The notes: generated by a model from the sequence alone, not told the origin. A stretch of DNA of 64,000 nucleotides from Candidatus Accumulibacter similis (GCA_013347225.1 CP054595.1:4832415-4896414), one strand, 5' to 3'; shown: positions 18,929 through 30,518, counted from the stretch's first letter. Numbers and translations are program-made.

Positions 18929-20080
18929 TCAGAAGCTGTGGCGAATGCCGGCACCAAGCGTGTAGTTGCTCTCGCCGCGGGCGCCGATTCCTTCACCACC
19001 ACCAGCGACCTGCGTCTGCACCGGAACCGAGTAGCGGTCGTTGTCGAAGTAGCTATAAGCCGCGTAGAGAGCCGTGCGCTTCGACAGGTTGTACTGATAC
19101 ATCGCGCCCCAACCCCAGCTGTCGCCGTCGGGCGCGTTGCGGTTGTCGACCGAAAGCTTGCCGTAGCTGATACCGACGACACCATTGCCCAGAGGTGCAC
19201 TCAGGCCGACGGTCCAGATGTCATTCTTGGCGGCGATGGTGGTTTGGGGGTATAGCCCGCCAACGATGCCTTGGTTGTTGTTATCCAATGCCTGGTAACT
19301 GGCGTAGGCCTTGACGACCTTGAAATCCCAGCTACCGCCGACATACCACTCGTTGATGTCCTCACCCTGGCCCACCGCCGCCGCAGCGGTCATGACATTC
19401 TGGCGGCTCTGATAGACGGCATCAAGATTGATCGGACCATTGGCGTAGTTGAGCCCGAGACCCCAGCGGCCGTTGTCGCTGGTGGAAACGAATTGGTCAT
19501 TGTATGTGCCAGCGCCGTCCTTCGTCTCGCCGAAACCATAGATGGCACTGGCGGTGAAACCGGACATGCTATTGCTGGTGTAGGTGATGGCGTTGTTGTA
19601 GCGCGCCGTGCTATTCGGCGTGATCGAGTTGCCGGCATAGACGCTGAGGCTCGACTGAATGCTCAGGTCGGTCGCTTCGAGTGCGTCGTTGTTGGCGGTG
19701 GCGTTGAAGCCGGGTGCATACTGCCGACCCAGAGCGACCGTGCCCCAGTTGCTCGAAAGGCCGACGAACTGCTGGCGCGCGTTCAAGCCGCTGGTGCCGA
19801 TGCCGTTGTTGCCGTCCAGGTCCAAGCCGTACTCGAGCGTGAACACCGCCTTCAGGCCGTTGCCCAGGGCCTCTTCACCCTTGAAGCCAAGGCGGTTTCC
19901 CGCCGTTCCGCCGCGACCGTTGAGGCCGCTGAACTTGTTGGTGCCGCCGCCGGCCCCTGCCTTGCCCTGACTATACACGTACATGTTGTCGACCACGCCG
20001 TACATGGTGACGTTGGTCTGCGCAACGGCAACACCGGAAGCAAGGCTGGCAACGGCCAAGGCGATGATCTTCTTGTTCAT
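18929..20080 (-). CDS. Gram-negative outer-membrane porin, copy 1
   Basis: A 383-residue porin of the betaproteobacterial general porin family. It has a signal peptide MNKKIIALAVASLASGVAVA with cleavage before QTNVTMYG. Alternating beta-strands follow, and the last residues are GIRHSF, ending in the Phe recognised by the Bam machinery. It forms trimeric, probably anion-preferring channels (family knowledge; selectivity not proven). The start at 20080 has GGAG 8 bases upstream; the GTG at 20089 overlaps that site. Copy 2 lies 368 bases upstream on the same strand. Confidence 0.93.
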   Translation of the reverse strand: MNKKIIALAVASLASGVAVAQTNVTMYGVVDNMYVYSQGKAGAGGGTNKFSGLNGRGGTAGNRLGFKGEEALGNGLKAVFTLEYGLDLDGNNGIGTSGLNARQQFVGLSSNWGTVALGRQYAPGFNATANNDALEATDLSIQSSLSVYAGNSITPNSTARYNNAITYTSNSMSGFTASAIYGFGETKDGAGTYNDQFVSTSDNGRWGLGLNYANGPINLDAVYQSRQNVMTAAAAVGQGEDINEWYVGGSWDFKVVKAYASYQALDNNNQGIVGGLYPQTTIAAKNDIWTVGLSAPLGNGVVGISYGKLSVDNRNAPDGDSWGWGAMYQYNLSKRTALYAAYSYFDNDRYSVPVQTQVAGGGEGIGARGESNYTLGAGIRHSF

Positions 20081-20447
20081 GATATCCACTCCAATGGGTC
20101 AATAAGGAAAAGCCGGACTGATTTCTCTCACCAGTGCGGACGCCTCGATTCTGGGCAGCCGCTTCTTTCGGATTGCATGCCGCAATTCTGCCAGCGGGGC
20201 GAGGGATCGACAAGCAGTGCGCGCCGCTTTCTGGCTCTCCGACGAAGAGTGTTGCGCTTTCGTCACAGTCATGCCGGAGCGCCATCGGTACGGGGGGTTC
20301 GTGCCGTCTGGACGAGGACGGGCGACCGGCTGGGCGAGTCAGCTCGAGGCGCCTGCGCCGGCGCCAAGAGATCGACCGGCCCCACGCACCAGGAAAAAAA
20401 ACGGGCGCCGAAGCGCCCGTTCGCAGCAACGAAGGATCGTCGCCGAA
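20081..20447 (-). other. Intergenic region between the two porin genes
   Basis: 367 bases holding the terminator of porin 2 (20395-20420) and, presumably, the promoter of porin 1. I could not find a clear -35/-10 pair. No plausible gene is present; the plus-strand open frames lack ribosome sites and family features. Confidence 0.6.
20395..20420 (-). terminator. Intrinsic terminator of porin gene 2
   Basis: The ACGGGCGC/GCGCCCGT stem (20401-20420) is identical to that after porin 1. It is followed on the minus strand by eight Ts and begins 28 bases past the porin 2 stop. Confidence 0.9.
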
Positions 20448-21545
20448 TCAGAACGAGTGACGCACACCTGCCAGGAACGTGTTGTTGCTTTCTCCGTAGG
20501 CACCAACGCCAGCAACTGGAGCCGCGTCGATGCTTGAGTAGTCGTTCTTGACCCAGACATAGCCGGCATACAGGGTGGTCCGCTTCGACATGCTATGCGT
20601 GAGGGCGAGCGTCCAAGAGTCGCTATTCCCGTTCCAACCCGGACCCGCGTCCATATCCAGCTGCGCGTAACCGAAATGGACGGCGCTGTTGCCGAACGGA
20701 ACAACCGCGCCGATCTGCCACGTGCTGTTGTCCCAGTCAGTGACGTTCTTGTCGTTCTGCTGTTGGTAGCTTGCCATGACCTTGACGAACTTGAAGTCAT
20801 AGTTGCCGCCAATGTACCACTCGCTTATGTCCTTGAACCCGTCCACCTTTTGGCGAACCTGATAAACGGCATCAATGTTCAAGCCTCCAGTGGCGAAGTT
20901 GGCCCCGAGGCCCCAGCGACCGTTGTCGCTCGTCGAAACGAGCCGGTCGTTGTAGGTGCCGAATGAGTCTTTCGTCTCACCAAAGGAATAGATCGCTTTA
21001 CCAGTGAAACCACCCCAATTGGGGCTCGTGTAGGTCAGGGCGTTGTCCCAGCGAGCCGCACTGTTCGGGGTGATGGTGTTCTCGGCGTCCTTAGTCAGGA
21101 ACGAGTGCGACTCAAAGGGTGCGCCGCCAAGCGGGTCATTGTTGACGGTCGCTTGGTAGCCCGGCGCATACTGGCGACCGAGAGCGATCTGACCAAAACC
21201 GCCGGCAAGTCCGACGAACTGCTGGCGGGCATTCAGGCTGCCGGTGCTGCCGACGCCGGAGTTGTTGTCGATGTTCAGCGCATACTCAAGGGTAAACACG
21301 GCCTTCAGGCCATTGCCGAGTGCTTCTTCGCCATGGAAGCCGAGGCGCGAACCGCTCAACAGACCTGACTGGATACCGCTAAATTTGTTGGTGCCGCCGA
21401 TCCCGCCCCTACTCACGCTAAGGTCGTCACCTTGGCTATAGACATAGCCGGCGTCGACGATACCGTACATGGTGACGTTGGTCTGGGCAAAAGCGGCGCC
21501 CGAAGCTACGCTGGCAACTGCCAGTGCGATGAGTTTCTTTTGCAT
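20448..21545 (-). CDS. Gram-negative outer-membrane porin, copy 2
   Basis: A 365-residue porin closely related to copy 1. The signal peptide is MQKKLIALAVASVASGAAFA with cleavage before QTNVTMYG. Shared blocks include NKFSG, GLKAVFTLEYAL, LNARQQFVGL, ALGRQYAPG and the terminal VRHSF. The eyelet-type loop between the early strands differs from copy 1. The leader on the minus strand contains AGAGGAGAT before the ATG. The pair probably arose by tandem duplication. Confidence 0.93.
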   Translation of the reverse strand: MQKKLIALAVASVASGAAFAQTNVTMYGIVDAGYVYSQGDDLSVSRGGIGGTNKFSGIQSGLLSGSRLGFHGEEALGNGLKAVFTLEYALNIDNNSGVGSTGSLNARQQFVGLAGGFGQIALGRQYAPGYQATVNNDPLGGAPFESHSFLTKDAENTITPNSAARWDNALTYTSPNWGGFTGKAIYSFGETKDSFGTYNDRLVSTSDNGRWGLGANFATGGLNIDAVYQVRQKVDGFKDISEWYIGGNYDFKFVKVMASYQQQNDKNVTDWDNSTWQIGAVVPFGNSAVHFGYAQLDMDAGPGWNGNSDSWTLALTHSMSKRTTLYAGYVWVKNDYSSIDAAPVAGVGAYGESNNTFLAGVRHSF

Positions 21546-22200
21546 GGTGAATCTCCTCTAGGTTTGAGATCGATGAGGCAGCCCGCAGCCTCACCAAACT
21601 TGACCTCTCGAAAAAGAAACGAGAAGTTGGGGCGATTCTGGCAAAGCGAAATTGCCGCGGCAAGCTCCGTGTACGCTTTCATCGACGGGCAACGGGTGTT
21701 TGTTGGTTTTTCGCAACAGGCTGGGGAATTTTCACCAGAAGTGGCTCGACGCGCCGTTGCGCTGGCCTGCAGCAGCACCCGCCCGCTGTGCTCGGCCATG
21801 GTCGGGCAGCCCGCCTTGCCAGCGAAAGGGGGAGATGAAGTACAGTTCTTGCACATCGGAGCACATGCCATGACCTCGGGCATGCCTTTGCTGACGCGCG
21901 ACGCGACGCGCTACCGAGGCTACTTCCCTCGCCTGCAGCGGATCACACCAGCGTGTGAATGAGCGCAGATCGCCTGTGCCACTGCAAGTGGCGCGCAGCG
22001 CCGAACGCGAATGAGCGCCTGGCGTGTCGCGCAACCGGCCAGTGTGTGTCGGCAGCAGGCACAGCCAGCGTGCGGCAGCCATGTCCGCGGCACGCCGTCC
22101 GCGGCAACGGCACTGGCCCTGGCAACGGCCCGCTTCGCAATATGCCTGCCAAGGCACCACGCACCGTCAGCAACCCCGGCAGCCGGACCTGTGGTCCAGG
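21546..22200. other. Gene-poor region between porin 2 and trpC
   Basis: 655 bases with no intact gene. The porin 2 leader occupies the left end. A vapC-like 3' remnant lies at 21839-21962 (plus). The remainder is repeat-poor sequence with no recognised feature. The lack of a good coding frame, together with the toxin fragment, suggests decayed mobile or toxin-antitoxin DNA. Confidence 0.5.
21839..21962 (+). pseudogene. Remnant of a VapC-type PIN-domain toxin (C-terminal end only)
   Basis: The plus-strand frame ending at TGA 21960-21962 encodes HIGAHAMTSGMPLLTRDATR followed by YRGYFPRLQRITP. This matches the usual C-terminal third of VapC PIN toxins: (D)xxIGAHA, then PLLTRDxxRYRxYFPxLxxIxP, with the late acidic residue of the active site. 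Upstream in the same frame there is no MxxLDTN start and no antitoxin gene. Only about 40 residues survive, so the gene is dead. Confidence 0.55.
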
Positions 22201-22989
22201 TCAGTGGAACAACCCGGCGAGCGCCTCACCCGGTTCTTCGGCACGCATGAAGGCCTCGCCGACGAGGAAGGCGTGCACGCCGTGGTCACGCATCAGCCGC
22301 ACGTCCGGCCGCGCGAGGATGCCGCTCTCGGTGACCACGAGGCGCTCGGCAGGAATGTCGGGCAACAGTTCCAGCGTCGTCCGCAGGCTGACGGCGAAGC
22401 TGCGCAGGTTGCGGTTGTTGATGCCGAGCAGCGGCGTCGCCAGCTGCAGCGCGAGATCGAGTTCGCTGCGGTCATGCACTTCGACCAGCACCGCCATTCC
22501 GAGGCTGCCGGCGATGGCCTCGAAGTCGCGCATCGCCGGCAGGTCGAGCGCGGCGACGATCAACAGGACGGCATCGGCGCCCATCGCCCGCGCTTCGTAA
22601 AGCTGATAGGGATCGACCACGAAGTCCTTGCGCAGGACCGGCAGGTCGCAGGCGGCACGCGCTTCCTGAAGAAAGCCGGGCGTCCCCTGGAAGAACTGCC
22701 GATCGGTGAGTACCGACAGACATGCAGCGCCGTGCCGCTGATAACTGGCGGCGATCTCGGCCGGACGAAAATCGGCACGCAGGACACCACGCGACGGACT
22801 CGCCTTCTTGATCTCGGCGATCACCGCCGCTTCGCCGGCCGCGATCCGCCGGCGCATGCCGTCGACGAAAGCGCGCGCTGGCGGCGCCGCTTCGGCGGTG
22901 GCGCGCAGTTCGCTCAATGGCACGCGCGACTGCGCGGCAGCGACTTCCGCACGCTTGACGGCGAGAATCCGTTCGAGAATGTCACTCAT
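22201..22989 (-). CDS. trpC: Indole-3-glycerol phosphate synthase
   Basis: A 262-residue TIM-barrel enzyme that closes the indole ring of CdRP in tryptophan synthesis. The catalytic Lys motif AEIKKASPSRG is near residues 58-68. VLRKDFVVDPYQLYEARAMGADAVLLI and LLGINNRNLRSF are also present, as is VTESGI near the end. It lies 27 bases downstream of trpD and is the last gene of this part of the trp operon. Confidence 0.96.
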   Translation of the reverse strand: MSDILERILAVKRAEVAAAQSRVPLSELRATAEAAPPARAFVDGMRRRIAAGEAAVIAEIKKASPSRGVLRADFRPAEIAASYQRHGAACLSVLTDRQFFQGTPGFLQEARAACDLPVLRKDFVVDPYQLYEARAMGADAVLLIVAALDLPAMRDFEAIAGSLGMAVLVEVHDRSELDLALQLATPLLGINNRNLRSFAVSLRTTLELLPDIPAERLVVTESGILARPDVRLMRDHGVHAFLVGEAFMRAEEPGEALAGLFH

Positions 22990-23016
22990 CGCAGGCGCTC
23001 GCGGAGGGCCGGTCGA

Positions 23017-24042
23017 TCAGGTGGCAACGCGGTGGGTGAAAGCGACGAACTCGTCGACCCGGGCCCGCGCCGCACCCGAAGCAATGGCTTCGAAGGCCTG
23101 GTCGACGCCATCGCCGAGACTGGCGGCGCGCCCGCTGACATAGATGCTGGCACCGGCATTCAGCGCCACGATGTCGCGCGCGGCGCCGGCGCGGCCTTCG
23201 AGCGACGCCAGCAGCATCGCCTTCGACTCCTCGACGTTGGCCACGCGCAGCACGCGCGGGTCGTGCACCGGCAGGTTGAACTGCTCGGGATGGACGCTGT
23301 ACTCCTCGACGCGACCGTTCTTCAGCTCGCCGACCAGGGTTTCGCCGGAGATCGAGATCTCGTCGAGTCCCTCACGACCGAATACCGACAGCGCATGCGC
23401 GCTGCCAAGCCGCTGCAGGACCCGCACCTGGATGCCGACGAGGTCGGGATGGAAGACACCGAGAACCTGATTCGGCGCATTCGCCGGATTGGTCAGCGGC
23501 CCGAGGATGTTGAACAGGGTGCGCACGCCGAGTTCGCGACGTACCGGCGCGGCGTGCTTCATCGCGCTGTGATGACTCGGTGCGAACATGAAACCGAGAC
23601 CGATCTCGTCGACGCAGCGCCCGACCTGCTCCGGCGTCAGGCTGATGTTGGCGCCGAGCGCCTCGAGAACGTCGGCGCTGCCCGACTGCGACGAGACCGA
23701 ACGGCCACCGTGCTTGGCGACACGGGCGCCGGCAGCGGCGGCGACGAACATCGCCGCGGTCGAGATGTTGAAGGTCTGCGCCCCGTCACCACCGGTGCCG
23801 CAAGTGTCCACAAGATGCGCGCGCTCGCTCACCTGCACCTTGGTTGACAGCTCGCGCATGACCTGCGCCGCCGCCGAGATTTCGCCGATGGTCTCCTTCT
23901 TCACCCGCAGCCCGGTGATGATGGCGGCGATCATCACCGGTGTCACTTCGCCGCCCATGATCTGGCGCATCAGCGCGACCATTTCGTCGTGGAAGATCTC
24001 GCGGTGTTCGATGACCCGCGCCAGCGCGTCCTGCGGTTTCAT
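23017..24042 (-). CDS. trpD: Anthranilate phosphoribosyltransferase
   Basis: A 341-residue enzyme joining anthranilate and PRPP. The PRPP-binding signature VDTCGTGGDGAQTFNIST is near residues 78-95. KHGGRSVSSQSGSADVLEALG and MFAPSHHSAMKH follow. The ATG at 24042 overlaps the trpG stop by four bases; the longer open frame extends into trpG. Confidence 0.96.
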   Translation of the reverse strand: MKPQDALARVIEHREIFHDEMVALMRQIMGGEVTPVMIAAIITGLRVKKETIGEISAAAQVMRELSTKVQVSERAHLVDTCGTGGDGAQTFNISTAAMFVAAAAGARVAKHGGRSVSSQSGSADVLEALGANISLTPEQVGRCVDEIGLGFMFAPSHHSAMKHAAPVRRELGVRTLFNILGPLTNPANAPNQVLGVFHPDLVGIQVRVLQRLGSAHALSVFGREGLDEISISGETLVGELKNGRVEEYSVHPEQFNLPVHDPRVLRVANVEESKAMLLASLEGRAGAARDIVALNAGASIYVSGRAASLGDGVDQAFEAIASGAARARVDEFVAFTHRVAT

Positions 24043-24611
24043 TGGCCATGCTCCTCGACAAAGTTCTGCAACAGCTCGTGGCCGTGCTCGGTGAGAATCG
24101 ACTCCGGGTGGAACTGCACCCCTTCCACCGCCAGCGTCCTGTGCCGCAGCCCCATGATCTCGCCGTCGTCGGTCCACGCGGTGACCTCGAGGCAGGCCGG
24201 CAGCGACCTGCGCTCGACGGCCAGCGAATGGTAGCGCGTGCAGATGAGCGGACTGGGCAGCCCGCGAAAGACTCCCTGGCCGTTGTGATGCACCGGCGAC
24301 ACCTTGCCGTGCATCAACTTCTGCGCGTGCACGACGCGGCCACCAAAGGCCTCGCCGATCGCCTGATGTCCGAGGCAGACGCCGAGCAGCGGAATTCGAC
24401 CGGCAAACTCGCGGATCGCCGTCAACGAAATGCCGGCCTGCGCCGGTGCGCAGGGCCCCGGCGAAATGACCAGCAGCGCCGGCGCCAGGCGGGCAATGTC
24501 GGCAATGCTGATCGCATCGTTGCGGAAGACCCGCACCTCCTGCCCAAGCTCGCCGAAGTACTGCACGAGGTTGTAGGTGAAGGAGTCGTAATTGTCGATC
24601 ATCAGCAGCAT
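24039..24611 (-). CDS. trpG: Anthranilate synthase component II (glutamine amidotransferase)
   Basis: A 190-residue class I glutamine amidotransferase that supplies ammonia to TrpE; in some bacteria it also serves 4-amino-4-deoxychorismate synthesis. The nucleophile is C79 in GVCLGHQAIGEAFGG. The His-Glu pair is in GVQFHPESIL near residue 170. MLLMIDNYDSFTYNLVQYFGE is the typical start. Its partner trpE is more than 6 kb away at 31062-32534. Confidence 0.96.
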   Translation of the reverse strand: MLLMIDNYDSFTYNLVQYFGELGQEVRVFRNDAISIADIARLAPALLVISPGPCAPAQAGISLTAIREFAGRIPLLGVCLGHQAIGEAFGGRVVHAQKLMHGKVSPVHHNGQGVFRGLPSPLICTRYHSLAVERRSLPACLEVTAWTDDGEIMGLRHRTLAVEGVQFHPESILTEHGHELLQNFVEEHGQ

Positions 24612-24970
24612 GCCGCGTCTATCCTGTTGTTTTTTCTACGACGCTTTGCCGGGTTCTGCTTCTCTTGCCCCGAGAAGCATGCCCGACCTGCCGTGCTGCC
24701 CGTGCGCCGAGAACGTGCGAATTCAAGAGCCACCATTTTCCCCCATTACGCAGTGCGATGAAACCCCGATGGACGAATGAATGCCTGCCTTCGCTCGCGA
24801 TTGCCCGTGCTCGCTCGCCGCGTCCTGTTGCCGACAACAGCCAACCATCCCTCACGCGTTCGCCGACCGCGGGCAAGCGCGGCCGCTTGCGGGCTCACGG
24901 CCGCCGCGGGGCGCTATACTGCAGGTGGAAGCGGCCAAGCGGGCCGCCTCCGGACCGGGGAACGAGGCGC
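24612..24970. other. Divergent intergenic region between trpG and hsp20
   Basis: 359 bases presumably holding the promoters for trpGDC (minus) and hsp20-lon (plus). TATACT at 24915-24920 is a plausible -10 for hsp20, but the nearest -35-like TTGCGG (24887-24892) is 22 bases away. On the minus strand there is a hairpin GCTTCTC-N7-GAGAAGC near 24659-24679. No intact gene is seen. Confidence 0.4.
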
Positions 24971-25372
24971 ATGAGATCTCGCGAGCGAAACTTCTGGATG
25001 TGGGCGGAAACGCTGGAGCTGCTGCAGGGAGGGGAGCAGTTGCAGCGCCGTTTCTTCACACTCGACGCACCACAGCCGGTACCGTGCTGGGAACCGGCTG
25101 TCGATGTCTACCAGAACGGCGACGAGTTGCGGCTTCTGGTGGCGCTGCCCGGGGTCAGTCCCCGGCAGGTCGAAGTGGCACTTGAAGACGATGGCCTGCT
25201 CGTACGTGGCGAAAGGCCGATGCCTTCGCTGGTCAGCCGGGCGGCGATCCACCGCCTGGAGATTCCCTACGGCCGCTTCGAACGCCGCATCCCCCTGCCG
25301 GCGGGACGCTACCGCCTGCATCAGCGTTTCATCGAGGACGGCTGCCTGATGCTCGTCCTGCACCAGTTCTGA
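24971..25372 (+). CDS. Hsp20 / alpha-crystallin family small heat-shock protein
   Basis: A 133-residue small heat-shock protein that holds unfolding proteins in a soluble state. The alpha-crystallin domain starts near residue 42: PAVDVYQNGDELRLLVALPG, then VSPRQVEVALEDDGLLVRGER. A final strand GCLMLVLHQF takes the usual place of the C-terminal region; there is no IxI/V tail, so oligomer packing may be atypical. The ATG at 24971 follows a GAACGAGG ribosome site. lon begins 14 bases downstream, so chaperone and protease are co-expressed. Confidence 0.85.
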   Translation: MRSRERNFWMWAETLELLQGGEQLQRRFFTLDAPQPVPCWEPAVDVYQNGDELRLLVALPGVSPRQVEVALEDDGLLVRGERPMPSLVSRAAIHRLEIPYGRFERRIPLPAGRYRLHQRFIEDGCLMLVLHQF

Positions 25373-25386
25373 GAGGCGACGAGGCG

Positions 25387-27782
<2,396 letters not shown>

Positions 27783-27786
<4 letters not shown>

Positions 27787-28190
27787 GCGGGTTGCGCGGT
27801 TGCCTGTATTGCCTGCTGGCGGCAGGCCTGCTGCTCGGCGCCGGATACCCGGCGGCCGCCACCGCCGCCGGCGATGTGGCGCATGCCAGCGCGCGGATCG
27901 GCGACGACGATCCACTGGAAATCGAGGCCTTGCGCCGGACGCACAACCTGCAACTGGTCTTTGCCGAGCAGGGCAGCGGCGCCTACCTGGCCGATGTGCG
28001 GGTGCGCATCTTTGGGCCCGGCGGACAGGAAGTGCTGACGGCCGTCGCCCAGGGTCCATTCTTCTTCGTCCGACTGCCAGGCGGCAAGTATCGCGTCGAA
28101 GCCGAATTCAACGGCAGGGCCGTCAGCCGGACAACCAGCGTCAGCGAGAACAGCCTCCGCGACCTGTATTTCTACTGGCCAGGCGACTGA
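27783..28190 (+). CDS. Small secreted protein, carboxypeptidase-regulatory-like fold possible
   Basis: A 135-residue protein with a signal peptide (hydrophobic core CLLAAGLLLGAGYPAAA, about residues 10-26), so probably periplasmic. The mature part contains NLQLVFAEQGSGAYLADVRV, then PFFFVRLPGGKYRVEAEFNG and a final strand. The LPxGxYxVxAxFxG pattern resembles the beta-sandwich of carboxypeptidase regulatory-like domains. Function is unknown. Its start overlaps the lon stop (ATGA, 27783-27786), so it is translated with lon. Confidence 0.7.
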
Positions 28191-28289
28191 GACACCGCGG
28201 CCCGCAGCCGCGAGTTGATCGCCGCCAGGCTTGACCCGGCGCACATCCTCGATGATGATCGGCGCTCCTGATCCTGCTGGAGATGCGGC

Positions 28290-29711
28290 ATGACCGAGCC
28301 CAGACTCTGCGTCGGTTTCCCGGGCCGTCTGGTCCTCGTCGGTTTCGGCTGCATCGGCCAGGGTCTGCTGCCGCTGATCCTGCGCCACATCGACGTCAGC
28401 CCGGCGATGATCACCGTCGTCGCCGCCGACGCCGCGGGTCGTGGCGTCGCCGAGCAGGCCGGGGTCCGTCTTCTGACGCACGTCCTGCGCCCGGCAAACT
28501 ATTGCCAGATCCTCGATCCACTGGTTGGCCATGGCGATTTCCTCATCAACGTCGCCGTCGATGTCTCGTCGCTGGCGCTGATCGACTACGCCCGGAACCG
28601 GGGTGCGCTCTACCTCGACACGTCGATCGAACCATGGCCCGGGGGCTACGACGACCCGACGCTGACGCCGGCCGCACGCACCAACTACGCGCTGCGCGAG
28701 CAGGCCCTGGCGCTGCGCACGGCTTCGCCAGGACAGCCGACGGCGGTGCTGACACACGGCGCCAACCCGGGGCTGGTCTCGCATTTCGTCAAGCGGGCGC
28801 TGCTCGACCTCGCCGCCGAAACCGGCCTGACGGTGTCCACCCCGCAGCGGCGTGAAGAATGGGCAGAGCTTGCGCGCAGCCTCGGCGTGCGGACGATCCA
28901 CATCGCCGAGCGCGACACGCAGGTCTCGGAGTTCCGCCGGCAGACGGGCGAGTTTGTCAACACCTGGTCGGTCGATGGCTTCATCAGCGAGGCACAGCAG
29001 CCGTGCGAACTCGGCTGGGGTTCGCACGAACGCCGGCTGCCGAAGGATGGCCGCCGCCATCGCAGCGGCTCGCAGGCAGCCATCTATCTGCAGCGGGCGG
29101 GATGTGCCACGCGCGTGCGCAGCTGGACGCCTGGCGGCGGTCCGTTCCACGGCTTCGCCATCACACACGGCGAATCGATCTCGATCGCCGACTACCTGAC
29201 CGTCGGCCGCGGCAAGGCGCCGAGCTACCGGCCGACCGTGCACTACGCCTACCAGCCATGCGATGACGCGCTGCTGTCGCTGCATGAGTTCTCGGCGCGC
29301 AACTACCTGCGGCAGGAACGCAAGCGCATCCTGCTCGACGACATCGCACCCGGCGGCATCGACGAACTGGGTGTGCTGCTCGCCGGACACGCGCGCAACG
29401 CCTACTGGTTCGGCTCGCAACTCGGCATCGACGAGGCACGGCGTCTGGCGCCGCACAACAGCGCCACCACCCTGCAGGTCTGTGCGGCGGCACTCGCCGC
29501 GATGATCTGGGCGATCGAGAATCCCGCTCGCGGCGTCGTCGAACCCGACGAGATCGACTTCGAGCGCGTGCTGCAGATCTGCATGCCCTACCTCGGCAGG
29601 GTGATCGGTGCCTACACCGGCTGGACGCCGCTGCACGGGCGCGGCCGCCTGTTCCCGGAAGAGCTCGACCAGTCGGATCCCTGGCAGTTCAGCAACGTCC
29701 GCATCGACTAG
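28290..29711 (+). CDS. hss: Homospermidine synthase
   Basis: A 473-residue NAD-dependent enzyme of the saccharopine-dehydrogenase-like homospermidine synthase family. It makes sym-homospermidine from two putrescines, or from putrescine and spermidine. The N-terminal Rossmann motif is LVLVGFGCIGQGLLPLI. Family blocks visible are DTSIEPWPGGY, LTHGANPGLVSHFVKRAL and WSVDGFISEAQQPCELGWG. Length equals the usual 470-480. A GGAG site precedes the ATG. It follows the lon unit by 99 bases and may share its transcript. Confidence 0.92.
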   Translation: MTEPRLCVGFPGRLVLVGFGCIGQGLLPLILRHIDVSPAMITVVAADAAGRGVAEQAGVRLLTHVLRPANYCQILDPLVGHGDFLINVAVDVSSLALIDYARNRGALYLDTSIEPWPGGYDDPTLTPAARTNYALREQALALRTASPGQPTAVLTHGANPGLVSHFVKRALLDLAAETGLTVSTPQRREEWAELARSLGVRTIHIAERDTQVSEFRRQTGEFVNTWSVDGFISEAQQPCELGWGSHERRLPKDGRRHRSGSQAAIYLQRAGCATRVRSWTPGGGPFHGFAITHGESISIADYLTVGRGKAPSYRPTVHYAYQPCDDALLSLHEFSARNYLRQERKRILLDDIAPGGIDELGVLLAGHARNAYWFGSQLGIDEARRLAPHNSATTLQVCAAALAAMIWAIENPARGVVEPDEIDFERVLQICMPYLGRVIGAYTGWTPLHGRGRLFPEELDQSDPWQFSNVRID

Positions 29712-29785
29712 CCGGTTGTGCGCGGCGGCGATGCAGCCGCCAGTGTCGAATGGGCGCCTGTCGCCGTCACCGGCGGCGACGCCGG

Positions 29786-30286
29786 CTAACGCTGCCGCCG
29801 ATACAGCCCGATCAACTCACAGGCAGCCAGGACGTGCCCCTGCATGGCCTCCTCGAGCCTCGCCTTGGGCGGTTGCTGCAGGTCCGGCAGGACGGTGTCG
29901 AGGGCATACAGCTTGTGAAAATAGCGATGCGTGCCGATCGGCGGGCAAGGGCCGCCGTAGCCGCTACGCTGCCAGTCGTTCAATCCGTGCAGCGTCGGCG
30001 GCGGCAGCTCGCGATCGCCGACACCCTCGGGCAACTGCCGGGCATGCGGCGGAATGTTGTACAACAGCCAATGAACCCAGGTCATCCGCGGCGCAGCCGG
30101 ATCTGGCGCATCCGGGTCATCGACGATGAGCACCAGGCTCCTGGTTGCCGGTGGCGGCTCCCCCCACGACAGTGGCGGCGAGACGTTGCGCCCGTCGCAG
30201 GTGTGGCGGGCCGGGATCATGCCCTGGTGGGCGAAAGCGGTCGAGCTCAGGAACAGCGTCCCGCTCGCTGTGGCAGCCTGCGACAT
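29786..30286 (-). CDS. YbhB/YbcL family phosphatidylethanolamine-binding-like protein
   Basis: A 166-residue PEBP-fold protein. The ligand-pocket motifs are LVLIVDDPDAP and TWVHWLLYNIP, followed by YGGPCPPIGTHRYFHKLYALD. I chose the ATG at 30286 because GGAG lies six bases upstream; the ATG at 30292 would abut it. A cleavable signal is not convincing, so it is probably cytoplasmic. Bacterial members have no firmly established role. It is convergent with hss. Confidence 0.9.
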   Translation of the reverse strand: MSQAATASGTLFLSSTAFAHQGMIPARHTCDGRNVSPPLSWGEPPPATRSLVLIVDDPDAPDPAAPRMTWVHWLLYNIPPHARQLPEGVGDRELPPPTLHGLNDWQRSGYGGPCPPIGTHRYFHKLYALDTVLPDLQQPPKARLEEAMQGHVLAACELIGLYRRQR

Positions 30287-30518
30287 GCGCATCTCCTGCA
30301 GTGGGCCATGGAAGAACGGTTTTCAGTGTAGTCTGCCAGGCTCCACTTTTCCATGTCAGCAACAGCCATTTGCACTGGCAAACGCCGTTGCACGATCTAT
30401 CCTTAAGGAAGGAAGAGGGCAGCGCGAACCTGCTGCCGCAGGATGAAGCCTGCCCGGCGCAACGACACCGTGCCTCCGGCTGAGTGCCGGGGCGTGCCCA
30501 TCGACAAGGAGGTCCATC

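Noticed and set aside
20134..20551. Plus-strand frames in the porin intergenic region
   Set aside because: They run through the porin 2 terminator and antisense to porin 2; no ribosome site.
24619..24780. Tandem Trp codons (KWWLL) on the minus strand upstream of trpG, suggesting a trp attenuator leader peptide
   Set aside because: No ATG, GTG or TTG start lies in frame at a sensible distance before the Trp pair, and no hairpin with U-run follows on the minus strand.
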